Both the position numbers and the translations under genes were made by a program. Shown one piece after another: positions 15,367 through 24,846 of a stretch of 64,000 bases of DNA (the first letter of the stretch is position 1; the number at the start of each line of letters is the position of its first letter). The notes beneath the pieces were generated by a model. It made no database searches. It worked only from the letters and a program-made list of their open reading frames with translations, and was not told where the DNA came from. This DNA is from Bacillus sp. BP-3. GTDB lineage: Bacteria; Bacillota; Bacilli; Bacillales; Bacillaceae_G. Where the stretch lies: the NCBI RefSeq assembly GCF_028401955.1, contig NZ_JAQOTJ010000002.1, positions 248,001-312,000 on the forward strand, read 5' to 3'.

Positions 15367-15756
15367 TTGCTAGATTGGTTGAAAGACTATCATAAATTAG
15401 AAGATGAAATTATCTATATAGAACATGATTTGGATAGAAGTAAGAGAGAATTAAAACGTTGGGTGTATGGCGACTTACAGGAAGTACGTTTAACTGCTGA
15501 ATCAGAAGGGTCAAAACTTGAAGATCGTATTGCTGTACGTGAACGTGATTTAGCTCATAAGATGAATGACATGTTTAATTTCAAAAAAGTTATTCGTACA
15601 TTTCATGGTTTGGAGCACAAGATTATGTATGGTAAGTATGTGGAAGGTAAAACATTAGAAAAGATTGCTGAAGAGTTAAATTACAGTCCGCGTTATATCT
15701 ATAATAAACACTCACAAATAAAGCGTATGATTGAATATGCTCAAAAGTTAGGTTAA
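15367..15756 (+). CDS. Sigma-70 region 4-like phage late transcription regulator
   Basis: The gene starts at TTG 15367 after GAGGTG, giving 129 residues. The N-terminal half is helical. The C-terminal half (GLEHKIMYGKYVEGKTLEKIAEELNYSPRYIYNKHSQIKRM) is a sigma region-4-type helix-turn-helix like Xpf/ArpU-class activators. It is the last early gene before packaging genes, so it is the likely switch to late transcription. Confidence 0.78.
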   Translation: MLDWLKDYHKLEDEIIYIEHDLDRSKRELKRWVYGDLQEVRLTAESEGSKLEDRIAVRERDLAHKMNDMFNFKKVIRTFHGLEHKIMYGKYVEGKTLEKIAEELNYSPRYIYNKHSQIKRMIEYAQKLG

Positions 15757-15833
15757 CAAAATATTAAGTTCACATTAGTTCATGTTAACTATTGCAAAAA
15801 GGGTTTATAGTAATAACATAAAGAATTGACGAA

Positions 15834-15866
15834 AGGGCGACTGAATGCATCGGTTGCTCTTTTGTT
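15834..15866 (+). terminator. Terminator after the late regulator
   Basis: AGGGCGACTG (15834-15843) pairs, with G-U wobbles, to CGGTTGCTCT (15851-15860), followed by TTTGTTTG. It separates the early operon from the packaging region. Confidence 0.7.
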
Positions 15867-15916
15867 TGTGTACGGACATTAAAATATCACATACCGTATT
15901 TGAAGGAGCTAAATGA

Positions 15917-16063
15917 ATGTTAGGAATAGTAATAGGGTTCATAGTTAGTATTGTGTTGGACTTTATTCATGATATGAACTTCTGGGAGCGAAGTATCATT
16001 ATGCTTTTGGTCGCGATGTATTTTAATTTTTGTTTTCAAGATAAAAGAAATTTAAGAAAATAA
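15917..16063 (+). CDS. Small membrane protein
   Basis: This 48-residue protein starts at ATG 15917 after GAAGGAGC. It has two hydrophobic stretches (LGIVIGFIVSIVLDF and IIMLLVAMYFNFCF) separated by charged residues. A terminator follows immediately. Role unknown. Confidence 0.55.
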   Translation: MLGIVIGFIVSIVLDFIHDMNFWERSIIMLLVAMYFNFCFQDKRNLRK

Positions 16064-16064
16064 C

Positions 16065-16090
16065 AGCATCCATTCGGGTGCTTTTTATTT
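16065..16090 (+). terminator. Rho-independent terminator
   Basis: AGCATCC (16065-16071) pairs with GGGTGCT (16076-16082), followed by TTTTATTTT. Confidence 0.75.
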
Positions 16091-16109
16091 TGGGCAATGG
16101 AGTGATTAG

Positions 16110-16214
16110 ATGGGTTGGTTTAGTTACTTTCTTGGATGCGGAACAGGATTTATAGTTGGTTTACTAATCATGATTCAGTTCCTTAAAGCAAAGGAAGTAA
16201 AGGAATTAGATTGA
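16110..16214 (+). CDS. 34-residue membrane peptide (DUF3789-like)
   Basis: It starts at ATG 16110 after a weak GGAGTGATT. The short sequence MGWFSYFLGCGTGFIVGLLI has one membrane segment and a charged tail, like DUF3789 peptides found in Firmicute prophages. Function unknown. Confidence 0.5.
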   Translation: MGWFSYFLGCGTGFIVGLLIMIQFLKAKEVKELD

Positions 16215-16230
16215 TAAGGGGTGAGGATAG

Positions 16231-16512
16231 ATGGATGGAGTATATGAAGAGAAAGCTGAAACTAAAAGTGTAATAGAATTATTATCTAAGTTCTCAACAG
16301 ATGAACTAATTGAAGCATTAAAGCTTAAAAAAGATGTACAAGTCAACGATACAACTGAAGAAACATGGCGTATACAATATGATTTAACTAAGGTAAAGAG
16401 GTATTGTTTGTTGATTAATAATTGTAATCCGGCTTATATCGAGAGTTATAAAAGAAGTTTAGAAGTTGACCAACGCATGTTAAAACGTATATATGCTGGT
16501 GACTGTTTGTGA
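16231..16512 (+). CDS. Phage protein preceding the HNH packaging nuclease
   Basis: This 93-residue protein begins MDGVYEEKAETKSVIELLSK and has a helical, charged composition. It overlaps the HNH gene by 4 bp (GTGA), so the two are coupled. Family not recognised. Confidence 0.6.
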   Translation: MDGVYEEKAETKSVIELLSKFSTDELIEALKLKKDVQVNDTTEETWRIQYDLTKVKRYCLLINNCNPAYIESYKRSLEVDQRMLKRIYAGDCL

Positions 16513-16847
16513 TTAAAGAATACAAAACCAAACAACAGAAACGTAAGTTCTATGACAGTGGCGAATGGAAGAGTCTACGTGAACAAGTAAAGAAGCGAGA
16601 CAACTATGAGTGTCAAGAATGTAAACGTAATGGTCGTGTTCAAACTGATACCAACGAATACAGTGAGAGTGCCAAGCGTAAGAAGATACAGTTAGTTGTC
16701 CATCATATAAAAGAACTCGAACATCATCCAACACTTGCATTAGATATAGATAATCTAGAAACAATCTGTGTGGATTGTCATAACAAAGAACATGGAAGAA
16801 CGTTTAAAAAGAAACAGAATAAATGGGAACACGATGAAAAGTGGTGA
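16509..16847 (+). CDS. HNH endonuclease of the packaging module
   Basis: This 112-residue protein starts at GTG 16509. Zinc cysteines are CQEC and CVDC, and the catalytic core is [12 protein letters not shown]...CHNKEH. HNH proteins next to P27-type small terminases and cos sites are needed for specific cos cleavage in HK97-like phages. That context is present here. Confidence 0.88.
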   Translation: MIKEYKTKQQKRKFYDSGEWKSLREQVKKRDNYECQECKRNGRVQTDTNEYSESAKRKKIQLVVHHIKELEHHPTLALDIDNLETICVDCHNKEHGRTFKKKQNKWEHDEKW

Positions 16848-17338
16848 GTATCTTGGAGATATGGAAACGAATTGAAGGACATAATTATGAGATATCTAAT
16901 TATGGTAGGATTAGAAATAAAAAAACTAAAAGGATAAGAAAATTAGAATTGCATGATGGAAAGTACCTGAGAATTAAACTAAATAAAAGACATTACAAAG
17001 TCCACCGATTGGTTGGGCTTTATTTTATTTCTAATCCAGAAAATAAACCTGAAATAAATCATAAAGATGGAAACAAACTGAATAATCATGTGGAGAATTT
17101 AGAGTGGGTAACACCTAAAGAAAATACAGAACACGCTATTAAAAATGGATTAAGAGTAAGGTTAGATAGTAGTACAGTTATCAATATATATTACGATTTC
17201 TGGGTTGAACACATGAAGATGTATGATGTTATGAAAAAATATAATATAACAAAGAATGTTGCAAGCTCGATTAAATATAAAAATAATTACCAAGATATCT
17301 TATCGAAGGTAAAACTTCAATTAGTAATCTTAAAATGA
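16841..17338 (+). CDS. NUMOD4/HNH homing endonuclease (free-standing)
   Basis: The protein has about 165 residues. GTG 16841 overlaps the preceding stop; TTG 16853 ([14 protein letters not shown]) fits the family N-terminus better. NUMOD4 pattern [21 protein letters not shown] is followed by an HNH core ([20 protein letters not shown]) and a C-terminal DNA-binding part. It appears to be a selfish insertion between the packaging HNH gene and the cos-like/terminase region. Confidence 0.85.
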   Translation: MVSILEIWKRIEGHNYEISNYGRIRNKKTKRIRKLELHDGKYLRIKLNKRHYKVHRLVGLYFISNPENKPEINHKDGNKLNNHVENLEWVTPKENTEHAIKNGLRVRLDSSTVINIYYDFWVEHMKMYDVMKKYNITKNVASSIKYKNNYQDILSKVKLQLVILK

Positions 17339-17402
17339 CTCCCCCCCTCTATTATTTCAGCTTTTTTTCATCTAAGGGGCACCGGAGGAGGGGGTCGATT
17401 TT
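17339..17402. other. Candidate cos site region
   Basis: In an A/T-rich genome this stretch stands out by CTCCCCCCCTC (17339-17349) and GGGGCACCGGAGGAGGGGGT (17376-17395) followed by CGATTTT. It lies between HNH and small terminase genes, where cos sites of HK97-type phages are found. Exact nick positions cannot be read. Confidence 0.5.
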
Positions 17403-17473
17403 CCAAATTTATAAGCGATTTCGCGCGTTATATTAAATTGGGAACTACTGTAAATTAGGAAGGAGGGGATCTA

Positions 17474-17809
17474 GTGGCTAAAACTAGTCGTGAAGCCTTG
17501 AGAGAACGTATTGAAAAAGATTTATACAGCCAATTAAAAAAGAAAAAAATCACTGGATATCATTATGAAGACTTAGTTCAAGACTATTTATCATTGTGGG
17601 ATTTGAAATGTGATCTTATTGATGATATTCAAGATACAGGAATAAAGGTATCTGGTATGCATGGCCCGAAATCCAATCCTTCCATCAATGATTTACATAA
17701 AACCAATGATCGAATGATAAAGATTTTAGGCGCGCTTGGTTTGGAAGCATCGGCCGAAGTAAATAATGTTCATCAAAAAACTACGCGCTCAGCTAAAGAT
17801 TTAACATGA
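17474..17809 (+). CDS. Terminase small subunit, P27 family
   Basis: This 111-residue protein starts at GTG 17474 after GGAAGGAGGGGATC. Sequence and position (helical N-terminus, SGMHGPKSNPSINDLHKTNDRMIKIL, 4-bp overlap with the large subunit) match P27-type small terminases, which recognise phage DNA for packaging. Confidence 0.88.
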   Translation: MAKTSREALRERIEKDLYSQLKKKKITGYHYEDLVQDYLSLWDLKCDLIDDIQDTGIKVSGMHGPKSNPSINDLHKTNDRMIKILGALGLEASAEVNNVHQKTTRSAKDLT

Positions 17810-19464
17810 TTCAAAATCAATACGTCTATGAATATATTGAAATGTATCGGACAGGGAAAATTAAGCTAAATAAAGAGCGCATAATGCTAATGGAGTACCT
17901 GGAGAAATACATCTTAATACGTGATGATTTATATTTCCATAATGAAATGCATGAGGACTATATAAAATTCACTGAGAAATGGTACTTCAAATTGCAGCCG
18001 TTTCAAAAGTTCCTAACAGCATTTAATTTTTTATTTTATAAAGAAGACGATTCTATATTTTATGAGCAGTTTCTTATTATGATGGCTCGTGGTGGTGGTA
18101 AAAATGGTTTGATTTCATCGTTATGCCACTTTTTTATTAGTCCATTGCACGGAATAGATCGATACAATGTTTCAATTGTGGCTAACAATGAGAAACAAGC
18201 AAAAGTTTCATTCCGTGAAGTGTATGATGCTATTGAAGGTAAAGAAATATTAGAAGAAATGTTTTATCGAACTAAAGTTGAAATTCTTAGTCATGATACA
18301 AAAAGTATTATGCAATATCATACATCTAACGCAAGTTCGAAAGATGGACTCCGTGATGGTTGTGTTATTTATGATGAAATACATCAATATGAAAACTTTG
18401 ATGTTGTAAATGTATTCTCTAGTGGGCTTGGAAAAGTGCCAAATGCTAGGGAATTTTTTATTGGAACAGACGGCTTTGTTCGTGATGGATTCTTAGACAA
18501 GATGAAAGAACGAGCAATGAATATTCTTAAAGGCGAAGAATTAGACGATCCTTTATTTCCGTTTATTTGTAAGATTGATGATCCAGAAGAAATTGATAAT
18601 CCTGATATGTGGGAAAAAGCTAATCCGATGTTTAGTGAACCAAGAAGCTCATATGCTAAAGGGTTATTTAAAAAGGTATTAACTCAATATAAACAATTAG
18701 CAAATAATCCATCAAATCGTGAAGAATTCATGACCAAACGTATGAATTATCCTGAAACAGATTTAACAAAAGCTGTTGCTACTTGGGAAGAGATATGGCG
18801 AACAGGTTATGAAGAAGATGGAGAAACCTTGAGAGAAATTCCTAATCTGCACCATCAAATCGCTGTGGGTGGTCTCGACTACGCCAGTATCAAAGACTTT
18901 GCATCGGTTGGGCTACTATTTAAACATAGGGAAAATTATATATGGAAAACTCATTCATTTGTACGCAAAGGTTTCTTGGATAAAGTGAAATTAAAAGCGC
19001 CAATTTATGAATGGGCTGAAAACGGATTGTTAACTATTGTGGATGAACCTGTTATCAATATTTCTCATATTGTTAATTGGTTTGTGAAAATGCGTGAAAT
19101 ATATGGAGTTAATACAATAGTGGCCGATACATTCCGTTTAGATCTTGTTAAAACAGCACTTGAAGCGGAAGGTTTTACATTATTGTATATTCGTAACCCG
19201 AAGGCAATTCATTCTTTATTAGCACCACGCGTTGAAACATTATTCGCAAATGGACAAATTATCTTTGGTGATAATCCATTAATGCGATGGTACACCAACA
19301 ACGTCTACGTCCACATCAAAAAAGATGGAAACAAAGAATACCTGAAAAAAGATGAATTTAAGCGCAAAACAGATGGATTCCAAGCTTTTATCCATGCGTT
19401 ATGGCAAGCGGATAATATTCTTGTGGATGAATTCGATTTTATGTTAGATGGTATTAAATTCTAA
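17806..19464 (+). CDS. Terminase large subunit
   Basis: This 552-residue protein is coupled to the small subunit. Its Walker A is MARGGGKNG (93-101), its Walker B is CVIYDEIHQ (Asp190-Glu191), and the nuclease domain has GGLDYAS and VADTFRLD acidic motifs. It is the ATPase motor and headful/cos endonuclease of packaging. It resembles the HK97-like Terminase_1 family. Confidence 0.95.
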   Translation: MIQNQYVYEYIEMYRTGKIKLNKERIMLMEYLEKYILIRDDLYFHNEMHEDYIKFTEKWYFKLQPFQKFLTAFNFLFYKEDDSIFYEQFLIMMARGGGKNGLISSLCHFFISPLHGIDRYNVSIVANNEKQAKVSFREVYDAIEGKEILEEMFYRTKVEILSHDTKSIMQYHTSNASSKDGLRDGCVIYDEIHQYENFDVVNVFSSGLGKVPNAREFFIGTDGFVRDGFLDKMKERAMNILKGEELDDPLFPFICKIDDPEEIDNPDMWEKANPMFSEPRSSYAKGLFKKVLTQYKQLANNPSNREEFMTKRMNYPETDLTKAVATWEEIWRTGYEEDGETLREIPNLHHQIAVGGLDYASIKDFASVGLLFKHRENYIWKTHSFVRKGFLDKVKLKAPIYEWAENGLLTIVDEPVINISHIVNWFVKMREIYGVNTIVADTFRLDLVKTALEAEGFTLLYIRNPKAIHSLLAPRVETLFANGQIIFGDNPLMRWYTNNVYVHIKKDGNKEYLKKDEFKRKTDGFQAFIHALWQADNILVDEFDFMLDGIKF

Positions 19465-19472
19465 TAAATGGG

Positions 19473-20636
19473 GTGATAATCATTGGATGGCTGGATGCAG
19501 TATTTAAAAGAAATAGTGAATTAGGATTTATGTTTGATGTGGAAATGTTTATCGAAAAGGCAAATAGAGTCCACATGAAGCGACTAGCGATTGATACATG
19601 TATTTCTTTTTTAGGGAGAACAATTAGTCAGTCAGAATTTAGGGTTAAAAATGGTGAAGAATTTGAAAAGGATGAACTTTATTACCGATTAAATGTTAGG
19701 CCCAATAAGAATATGACAGCAAGTACCTTTTGGGAAAGGTACATTTATAAGCTTATTTATGATAACGAAGCCTTAATCATACAAGCTGATGATGGTGATC
19801 TACTTATTGCAGATGATTTTGAACATAACGAATACGCTGTTTTTGAAGATACTTTTACGAATGTTACCGTAAAAGATTATCAGTTTAAAAGAAGCTTTAA
19901 ACAAAGTGAGGTTATTCATTTAAAATATCGCAATGATAAATTATCACCACTTATCGATGGCCTTTTTGCTGATTATGGTGATTTATTCGGTAGGATATTG
20001 AGTTCTCAAAAACGTAAGAATCAAATTCGTGGAACAGTCGATATGGATATGCTTGCTGCAAAAAGTAAAGAACATCAAGCGAAGCTTCAAGAGTTCATTG
20101 ATAACATGTATAAAGCGATTGGTGAAAAGGATGTTGCTATCATTCCACAACAACCAGGATTTAAATACGCTGAAACATCAGGCGGTGGAAACTCTGGGCA
20201 AAGTGTGGATGAAATCAATAAAGTAACAAATGGATTTTTAAATCAAGTAGCAATGGCTTTTGGCATTCCGACCGCTTTGTTATATGGCGAAATGGCTGAT
20301 GTAGAGAAGCAAACGAAAAATTATATGCTTTTTACAGTAAGACCATTATTGAAAAAATTATCAGATGAGGCGAATGTAAAATTCTTTGAAAAAGAAGAGT
20401 ACCTTAAAGGACAGAGAATTCAAGTAAAAGCTGTTTCTTATCAAAGTATATTTGATTTGGCGGAAAAAATAGATAAACTGGTAGCTTCTGGTGTATTTAA
20501 AGGAAATGAAATCAGGGTAGAAGTAGACTATGATATCTCGGATGATCCTAACTTAAACAAACATTATATTACGAAAAACTACGCTGAAATGAATACAGGA
20601 GAAGGAGGTGAGAATACAAATGACGGTGAAAATTGA
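19473..20636 (+). CDS. Portal protein, HK97 family; start codon probably unusual
   Basis: The protein has about 385 residues and typical portal features (VIHLKYRN, IPTALLYGEMADVEKQTKNYM). The only conventional start near the 5' end is GTG 19473, which is part of the ribosome site GGGGTGAT. Family N-termini usually read MGWLD/MSWLD, which here would require initiation at ATT 19482. The 3' end overlaps the protease gene. Confidence 0.92.
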   Translation: MIIIGWLDAVFKRNSELGFMFDVEMFIEKANRVHMKRLAIDTCISFLGRTISQSEFRVKNGEEFEKDELYYRLNVRPNKNMTASTFWERYIYKLIYDNEALIIQADDGDLLIADDFEHNEYAVFEDTFTNVTVKDYQFKRSFKQSEVIHLKYRNDKLSPLIDGLFADYGDLFGRILSSQKRKNQIRGTVDMDMLAAKSKEHQAKLQEFIDNMYKAIGEKDVAIIPQQPGFKYAETSGGGNSGQSVDEINKVTNGFLNQVAMAFGIPTALLYGEMADVEKQTKNYMLFTVRPLLKKLSDEANVKFFEKEEYLKGQRIQVKAVSYQSIFDLAEKIDKLVASGVFKGNEIRVEVDYDISDDPNLNKHYITKNYAEMNTGEGGENTNDGEN

Positions 20637-21402
20637 CGTTAAAGGACCAATTATTTCTAGTGATGAAGCTTGGATTTATGAATGTTTTGAAATGGATGCA
20701 ACAAGCCCAGGTATGGTTGCAAAAGAACTTACTAATGCCAATGGTGAGGATTTAATTGTATCAATTAATAGTCCTGGTGGTTATGTACATGAAGGATCAG
20801 AGATTTATACAGCATTAAAAAATTATCCTGGTAATGTGGAAGTTCAAATTGTTGGTTTAGCTGCAAGCGCGGCTTCTTTCATTGCAATGGCTGGTGATAA
20901 AGTTCGAATTTCTCCAACAGCACAAATTATGATTCATAACGCTTCTATGTGGAATGGTGGCGATCATAGAGGAATGGAAAAGGCTGCTGAAATGTTGAGA
21001 ACTACGGATAGGGCCATTGTAAATGCTTATGTCATTAAAAGTGGTAAATCCGAAGAAGAATTGCTAAATATGATGGCAGAAGAAACATGGATGGGAGCAC
21101 AACAAGCATTAGAAAATAATTTTGTGGATGAAATCATGTTTATGGATAATCCAATTAAAATGACAGCATCTAGTGCCGTTTCTTCTATGATTCCACAGAA
21201 AGTTATTGATGGATTTAGAAATGGTACTATCAATAAAGGGAAAACAGAGGGAATTACAAAAGAAGATTTAAATGCAGCATTATCTGGATTAAAGAACGAA
21301 ATTTTGAATGAGTTACAAACAAATCCAAAAGAGCCTATTCAAGAGCCTGTTAATACAAAACAGAATCTGAGTACGCTCTTTTTAAATTTAGGAGGAAAAT
21401 AA
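20620..21402 (+). CDS. ClpP-like prohead protease
   Basis: ATG 20620 fits GGAGGTGA 8 bp upstream and gives 260 residues. Signature residues are the catalytic Ser in GLAASAASFIAMAG and the His in MIHNASM. It processes capsid protein and scaffold during head maturation. It lies between portal and capsid genes in the standard HK97 order. Confidence 0.93.
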   Translation: MTVKIDVKGPIISSDEAWIYECFEMDATSPGMVAKELTNANGEDLIVSINSPGGYVHEGSEIYTALKNYPGNVEVQIVGLAASAASFIAMAGDKVRISPTAQIMIHNASMWNGGDHRGMEKAAEMLRTTDRAIVNAYVIKSGKSEEELLNMMAEETWMGAQQALENNFVDEIMFMDNPIKMTASSAVSSMIPQKVIDGFRNGTINKGKTEGITKEDLNAALSGLKNEILNELQTNPKEPIQEPVNTKQNLSTLFLNLGGK

Positions 21403-21405
21403 AAT

Positions 21406-22560
21406 ATGGTGATTAAATTTAATAACTTTGAAGAAAAGAAACTAGCATTTGCAAAAGCGACACAGGAAGGCACACCAGAAGAACAAACGGCGGCATTAAA
21501 TTCCATGATCGAAGCACTAGCTACAGATGTTCGGTCGGATATTTTAAATCAGGTCAATGAATCTATTGTAGACCGTTCTATTATGCAGTCTCGTGGTTCT
21601 AATGTATTAACAAGCGAGGAAATGAAGTTCTTTAATGCTGTTGTTGAAGAAGGTGGTTTTAAATCTACTGAGACTTTACCTAAAACAACACAAGAGAGAA
21701 TTTTTGATGATTTAGTTCAAGGTCACCCGTTGTTAGAGCATATCGGTTTAGAGAATTTAGGAGCCGTGACAGAGTTTATTTATGGAGATCCAGAGGGTGC
21801 AGCTGTATGGGGACCGTTATTTGGTGATATTAAAGGACAATTAAATGCTACATTCCGAAAAGAATCAATTACTCAACTGAAATTAACAGCATTTATTCCA
21901 TTAGCAAATGATATGTTGAAGCTTGGTCCAGTATGGGTGGAACGATATGTTCGTACTATGATTACAGAAGCAATGTCAGTAGGTTTAGAGCGTGGTTTTG
22001 TAGCTGGTACGGGTAAAAATGAACCTATTGGATTATTAAAAGACCCTAGCGGAAGTGTCACGAATGGAGTATATCCAGATAAAAAAGTTGCTGGAACTTT
22101 AACTTTCGAGCCTGGTCGTAAAACAATTAATGAATTAAAAGGTGTGGTCAAATTATTGGCTAAAAAATTAAATCCTGATGGTAAAACAGATGCAGATAGA
22201 CCAAAAAATGTTGCTGGTAAAGTAGTTATGGTAACAAATCCATTCGATACTTTTGACATTCAAGCAAATGCTACAATTCAAAATGCGGCAGGTGTATATG
22301 TAACGAGCTTACCTTTTAATCCAATCCCAACAGAATCTGTATTTGTACCTCAAGGACAAGTGGTGTTCTTTGTTAAAGGGGAATACATTGCAGCGATGGG
22401 TGGAACGGAGCCAATCCAAAAGTATAATGAAACACTCGCTTTAGAAGATGCAACACTTTATATCGCCAAACAATATGCTACTGGTAAACCAAAGGATAAA
22501 TACACTTCACAAGTTTACACATTGAAACTTGAAGAAGTAACCCCACCAACACAAGGGTGA
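21406..22560 (+). CDS. Major capsid protein, HK97 fold
   Basis: This 384-residue protein has an N-terminal helical delta-like domain (about 1-75), cleaved in relatives, then the HK97 core (ERGFVAGTGKNEPIGLL). It lies 4 bp after the protease, with AGGAGG upstream. Confidence 0.93.
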   Translation: MVIKFNNFEEKKLAFAKATQEGTPEEQTAALNSMIEALATDVRSDILNQVNESIVDRSIMQSRGSNVLTSEEMKFFNAVVEEGGFKSTETLPKTTQERIFDDLVQGHPLLEHIGLENLGAVTEFIYGDPEGAAVWGPLFGDIKGQLNATFRKESITQLKLTAFIPLANDMLKLGPVWVERYVRTMITEAMSVGLERGFVAGTGKNEPIGLLKDPSGSVTNGVYPDKKVAGTLTFEPGRKTINELKGVVKLLAKKLNPDGKTDADRPKNVAGKVVMVTNPFDTFDIQANATIQNAAGVYVTSLPFNPIPTESVFVPQGQVVFFVKGEYIAAMGGTEPIQKYNETLALEDATLYIAKQYATGKPKDKYTSQVYTLKLEEVTPPTQG

Positions 22561-22565
22561 TGTGA

Positions 22566-22859
22566 ATGAATACAGTAATTTCAAATGAAATATTACAGCA
22601 ATTCAAAGATAGGATGCGATTAGGTGATGATGAAGATGATAACCTAAAACGTATCCTTTCTACATCTAATAAAGCTTTAATCAAAGTTTGTGGAGAGTAT
22701 GATTTGAATGATGATGAGGTGTTCAAGGAGTTAGTCTTTGAACGCTCTCGTTATGTTTATAATGATGCACTAGAGTATTTTGACAAGAATTTTTTAAGTC
22801 AGATTAATAGTCTTAGCATTGAAAAAGCGTTAGAAGAAATTAAAGTGGACGGTGAATGA
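22566..22859 (+). CDS. Head-tail connector protein (gp6-like)
   Basis: This 97-residue helical protein has the pattern typical of phage gp6-like adaptors (LKRILSTSNKALIKVCGEYD...FERSRYVYNDALEYF). It is directly downstream of the capsid gene. Confidence 0.82.
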   Translation: MNTVISNEILQQFKDRMRLGDDEDDNLKRILSTSNKALIKVCGEYDLNDDEVFKELVFERSRYVYNDALEYFDKNFLSQINSLSIEKALEEIKVDGE

Positions 22860-22860
22860 T

Positions 22861-23214
22861 ATGCGTCCTTTTCAGTATAAACAGCCATTAAACACAGGAG
22901 ATTTTAGAAATAAAATCATTATTGAACAGCCAGTAACAATAAAAGATGATCTTGGCCAGGTTATTGAAATAGATTGGAAAGAATTTAAAAAAGCTTGGGC
23001 TATGATAAAAACATTAAAAGGATCAGAATATATTGCCGCTTCGGCTTCACAAGCAACACTAATTTATCGGTTCGTTATCCCCTGCACTTTTGGAATTACA
23101 GAAGAAATGCGGATTAATTTAAAGGGGCGTATCTTCGATATTATTGAACCACCAATAAATGATAATGAAGAGAATAAAACATTAACCATCATAGCTATGG
23201 AAAAGGTTGGGTGA
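22861..23214 (+). CDS. Head closure / head-tail adaptor protein
   Basis: This protein of about 117 residues (MRPFQYKQPLNTGDFRNKIII) has the head-closure pattern KAWAMIKTLKGSEYIAASASQATLIYRFVI like SPP1 gp16-type stoppers. It overlaps the preceding gene if the upstream GTG 22852 is used. Confidence 0.82.
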   Translation: MRPFQYKQPLNTGDFRNKIIIEQPVTIKDDLGQVIEIDWKEFKKAWAMIKTLKGSEYIAASASQATLIYRFVIPCTFGITEEMRINLKGRIFDIIEPPINDNEENKTLTIIAMEKVG

Positions 23215-23220
23215 AAGCTG

Positions 23221-23580
23221 GTGACTAGTATTAACGATTTAGCGAATGAGATTGTTAGACAAGTAGCAGCATATACAAGAGAAGTTGAAGAAAAAGTAGA
23301 GGAAATACAGGTGAAAATTGCAAAAAGTGGAGTTAGTAAATTAAAGAGCCTTAATAGACCGAAATTGACTGGTAAATATCGAAAAGGTTGGCGGGTTAAA
23401 AAGGTTGATAAGGCCGTTTTCATTCATAATGCTACTCATTACCAACTTACTCATTTACTTGAAAATGGTCACGTGAAGGCTGGTGGTGGACGTGTATCCG
23501 GAATTCCTCATATTCGGCCAGTTGAAGAAGAGGTAATACAAGAGTACTTGGATGAAGTTGAAGGAGCGATAAGAGGATGA
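23221..23580 (+). CDS. HK97 gp10-like tail-completion protein
   Basis: This 119-residue protein starts at GTG 23221. The motif KYRKGWRVKK...YQLTHLLENGHVKAGGGRVSG...HIRPVEEE is diagnostic for the HK97 gp10 family, which joins head connector to tail. Confidence 0.88.
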   Translation: MTSINDLANEIVRQVAAYTREVEEKVEEIQVKIAKSGVSKLKSLNRPKLTGKYRKGWRVKKVDKAVFIHNATHYQLTHLLENGHVKAGGGRVSGIPHIRPVEEEVIQEYLDEVEGAIRG

Positions 23581-23909
23581 CGCTAGTTGAATTGAAAAAG
23601 ATACTTGATGCTACAGGTTATCCTGTGGCTTATTCGCATTTTACAGCAACGCCTGGTAACCCTGTACCATCGCCACCTTATATTTGTATCCTTGTGGACG
23701 GCTCATCTAACATGACGGCTGACAATAAGGTCTATCACAAAATAAATGATATCAATATTGAGCTTTACACAATTAAAAAAGATTTGGTTGCAGAAGCCGA
23801 ACTTGAAAATGTTTTAGATAAACATGAGATTCCTTATGAATCTTCATTTGAGATATTTATTGAATCAGAAAAATTATTTCAAAAATTTTATGAAGTGAGG
23901 TTGATTTAA
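23577..23909 (+). CDS. Tail terminator / minor tail protein
   Basis: This 110-residue protein overlaps the gp10-like gene by 4 bp. Sequence (ATGYPVAYSHFTATPGNPVPSPPYICI) and position just before the major tail gene match tail-terminator-type proteins. Confidence 0.75.
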   Translation: MTLVELKKILDATGYPVAYSHFTATPGNPVPSPPYICILVDGSSNMTADNKVYHKINDINIELYTIKKDLVAEAELENVLDKHEIPYESSFEIFIESEKLFQKFYEVRLI

Positions 23910-24497
23910 GTGAATGAGAATAAAGTGACATTCGGCTTAAAAAACGTTCATTATGCAACGTACGAAGTGAAAGATAGTTTAGTTACATTTGGATCATTGA
24001 TTAAAATGCCAGGTGCAGTAGAATTAACATTCGATCCACGCGGAGATCTGATTGAATTCTATGCAGATGACATGCTTTATTATTCCGCAAGTAATAACCA
24101 AGGTTATGATGGAACATTAAATATCGCTACTATTCCAGAGCAATTTGCCATTGATGCGCTTGGTGAGCAATTAGATGCAGAAGACGGAGTATTAAATGAA
24201 TTAGCTGATGCGAAAACAAAACCATTCGCACTATTATTTGAGTTTGATGGTGATGTAAATGCGACTCGTCATGTTATGTACAACTGTTCAGCAAGTCGCC
24301 CTACGCTTGCATCTAAATCCAAAACGAATTCTGCGGAGCCTAATACAAATGAATTGAAATTTGTATCTAGTCCTATTGAACTTAATGGAAGACGTATGGT
24401 AAAAACGAAAACAACTTCCAAAACAACTCAAGCAATTTATGATAATTGGTACAAAAAAGTGTATGTAAAAACACCAGCAGCACCAAAAGGAGCGTAA
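23910..24497 (+). CDS. Major tail protein (phi13 type)
   Basis: This 195-residue protein starts at GTG 23910, directly after the previous stop. The pattern VTFGLKNVHYATYE...GYDGTLNIATIPEQFAIDALG is that of phi13-family major tail proteins forming the tube of siphoviruses. Confidence 0.9.
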   Translation: MNENKVTFGLKNVHYATYEVKDSLVTFGSLIKMPGAVELTFDPRGDLIEFYADDMLYYSASNNQGYDGTLNIATIPEQFAIDALGEQLDAEDGVLNELADAKTKPFALLFEFDGDVNATRHVMYNCSASRPTLASKSKTNSAEPNTNELKFVSSPIELNGRRMVKTKTTSKTTQAIYDNWYKKVYVKTPAAPKGA

Positions 24498-24501
24498 TTA
24501 G

Positions 24502-24846
24502 ATGGAAAAAACAATTGTAGTAGATGGTAAACAAGTTCGATTAAAAAGTACAGGTGGAACTCCTAAGCGATATAAAGCGCAGTTTGGAAAAGATTACTTT
24601 TCGGAACTAATGAAACTATATCCACTAATGAATGTAGATATGAATGATTTAGATAATATGGATTTCAGTTTATTGGATATGGATGTTTTCTATAACTTTA
24701 CTTATGTATTAGCGAAAACAGCAGACCCAACAATTCCAGATCCAATTACCTGGCTAGATGGGTTCGATGAGTTCCCAATTTATGAAATCATTCCAGAAAT
24801 TCAAGATATGTTAATGGCTTCTATGCAATCTAAAAAAAAGATGTAA
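24502..24846 (+). CDS. Tail assembly chaperone, short form (gpG-like)
   Basis: This 114-residue acidic protein lies directly after the major tail gene. It ends SMQSKKKM at a run of eight A (24832-24839). In this position long-tailed phages encode two products by -1 frameshift. The heptamer A AAA AAG (24834-24840) is in the correct phase. Confidence 0.88.
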   Translation: MEKTIVVDGKQVRLKSTGGTPKRYKAQFGKDYFSELMKLYPLMNVDMNDLDNMDFSLLDMDVFYNFTYVLAKTADPTIPDPITWLDGFDEFPIYEIIPEIQDMLMASMQSKKKM

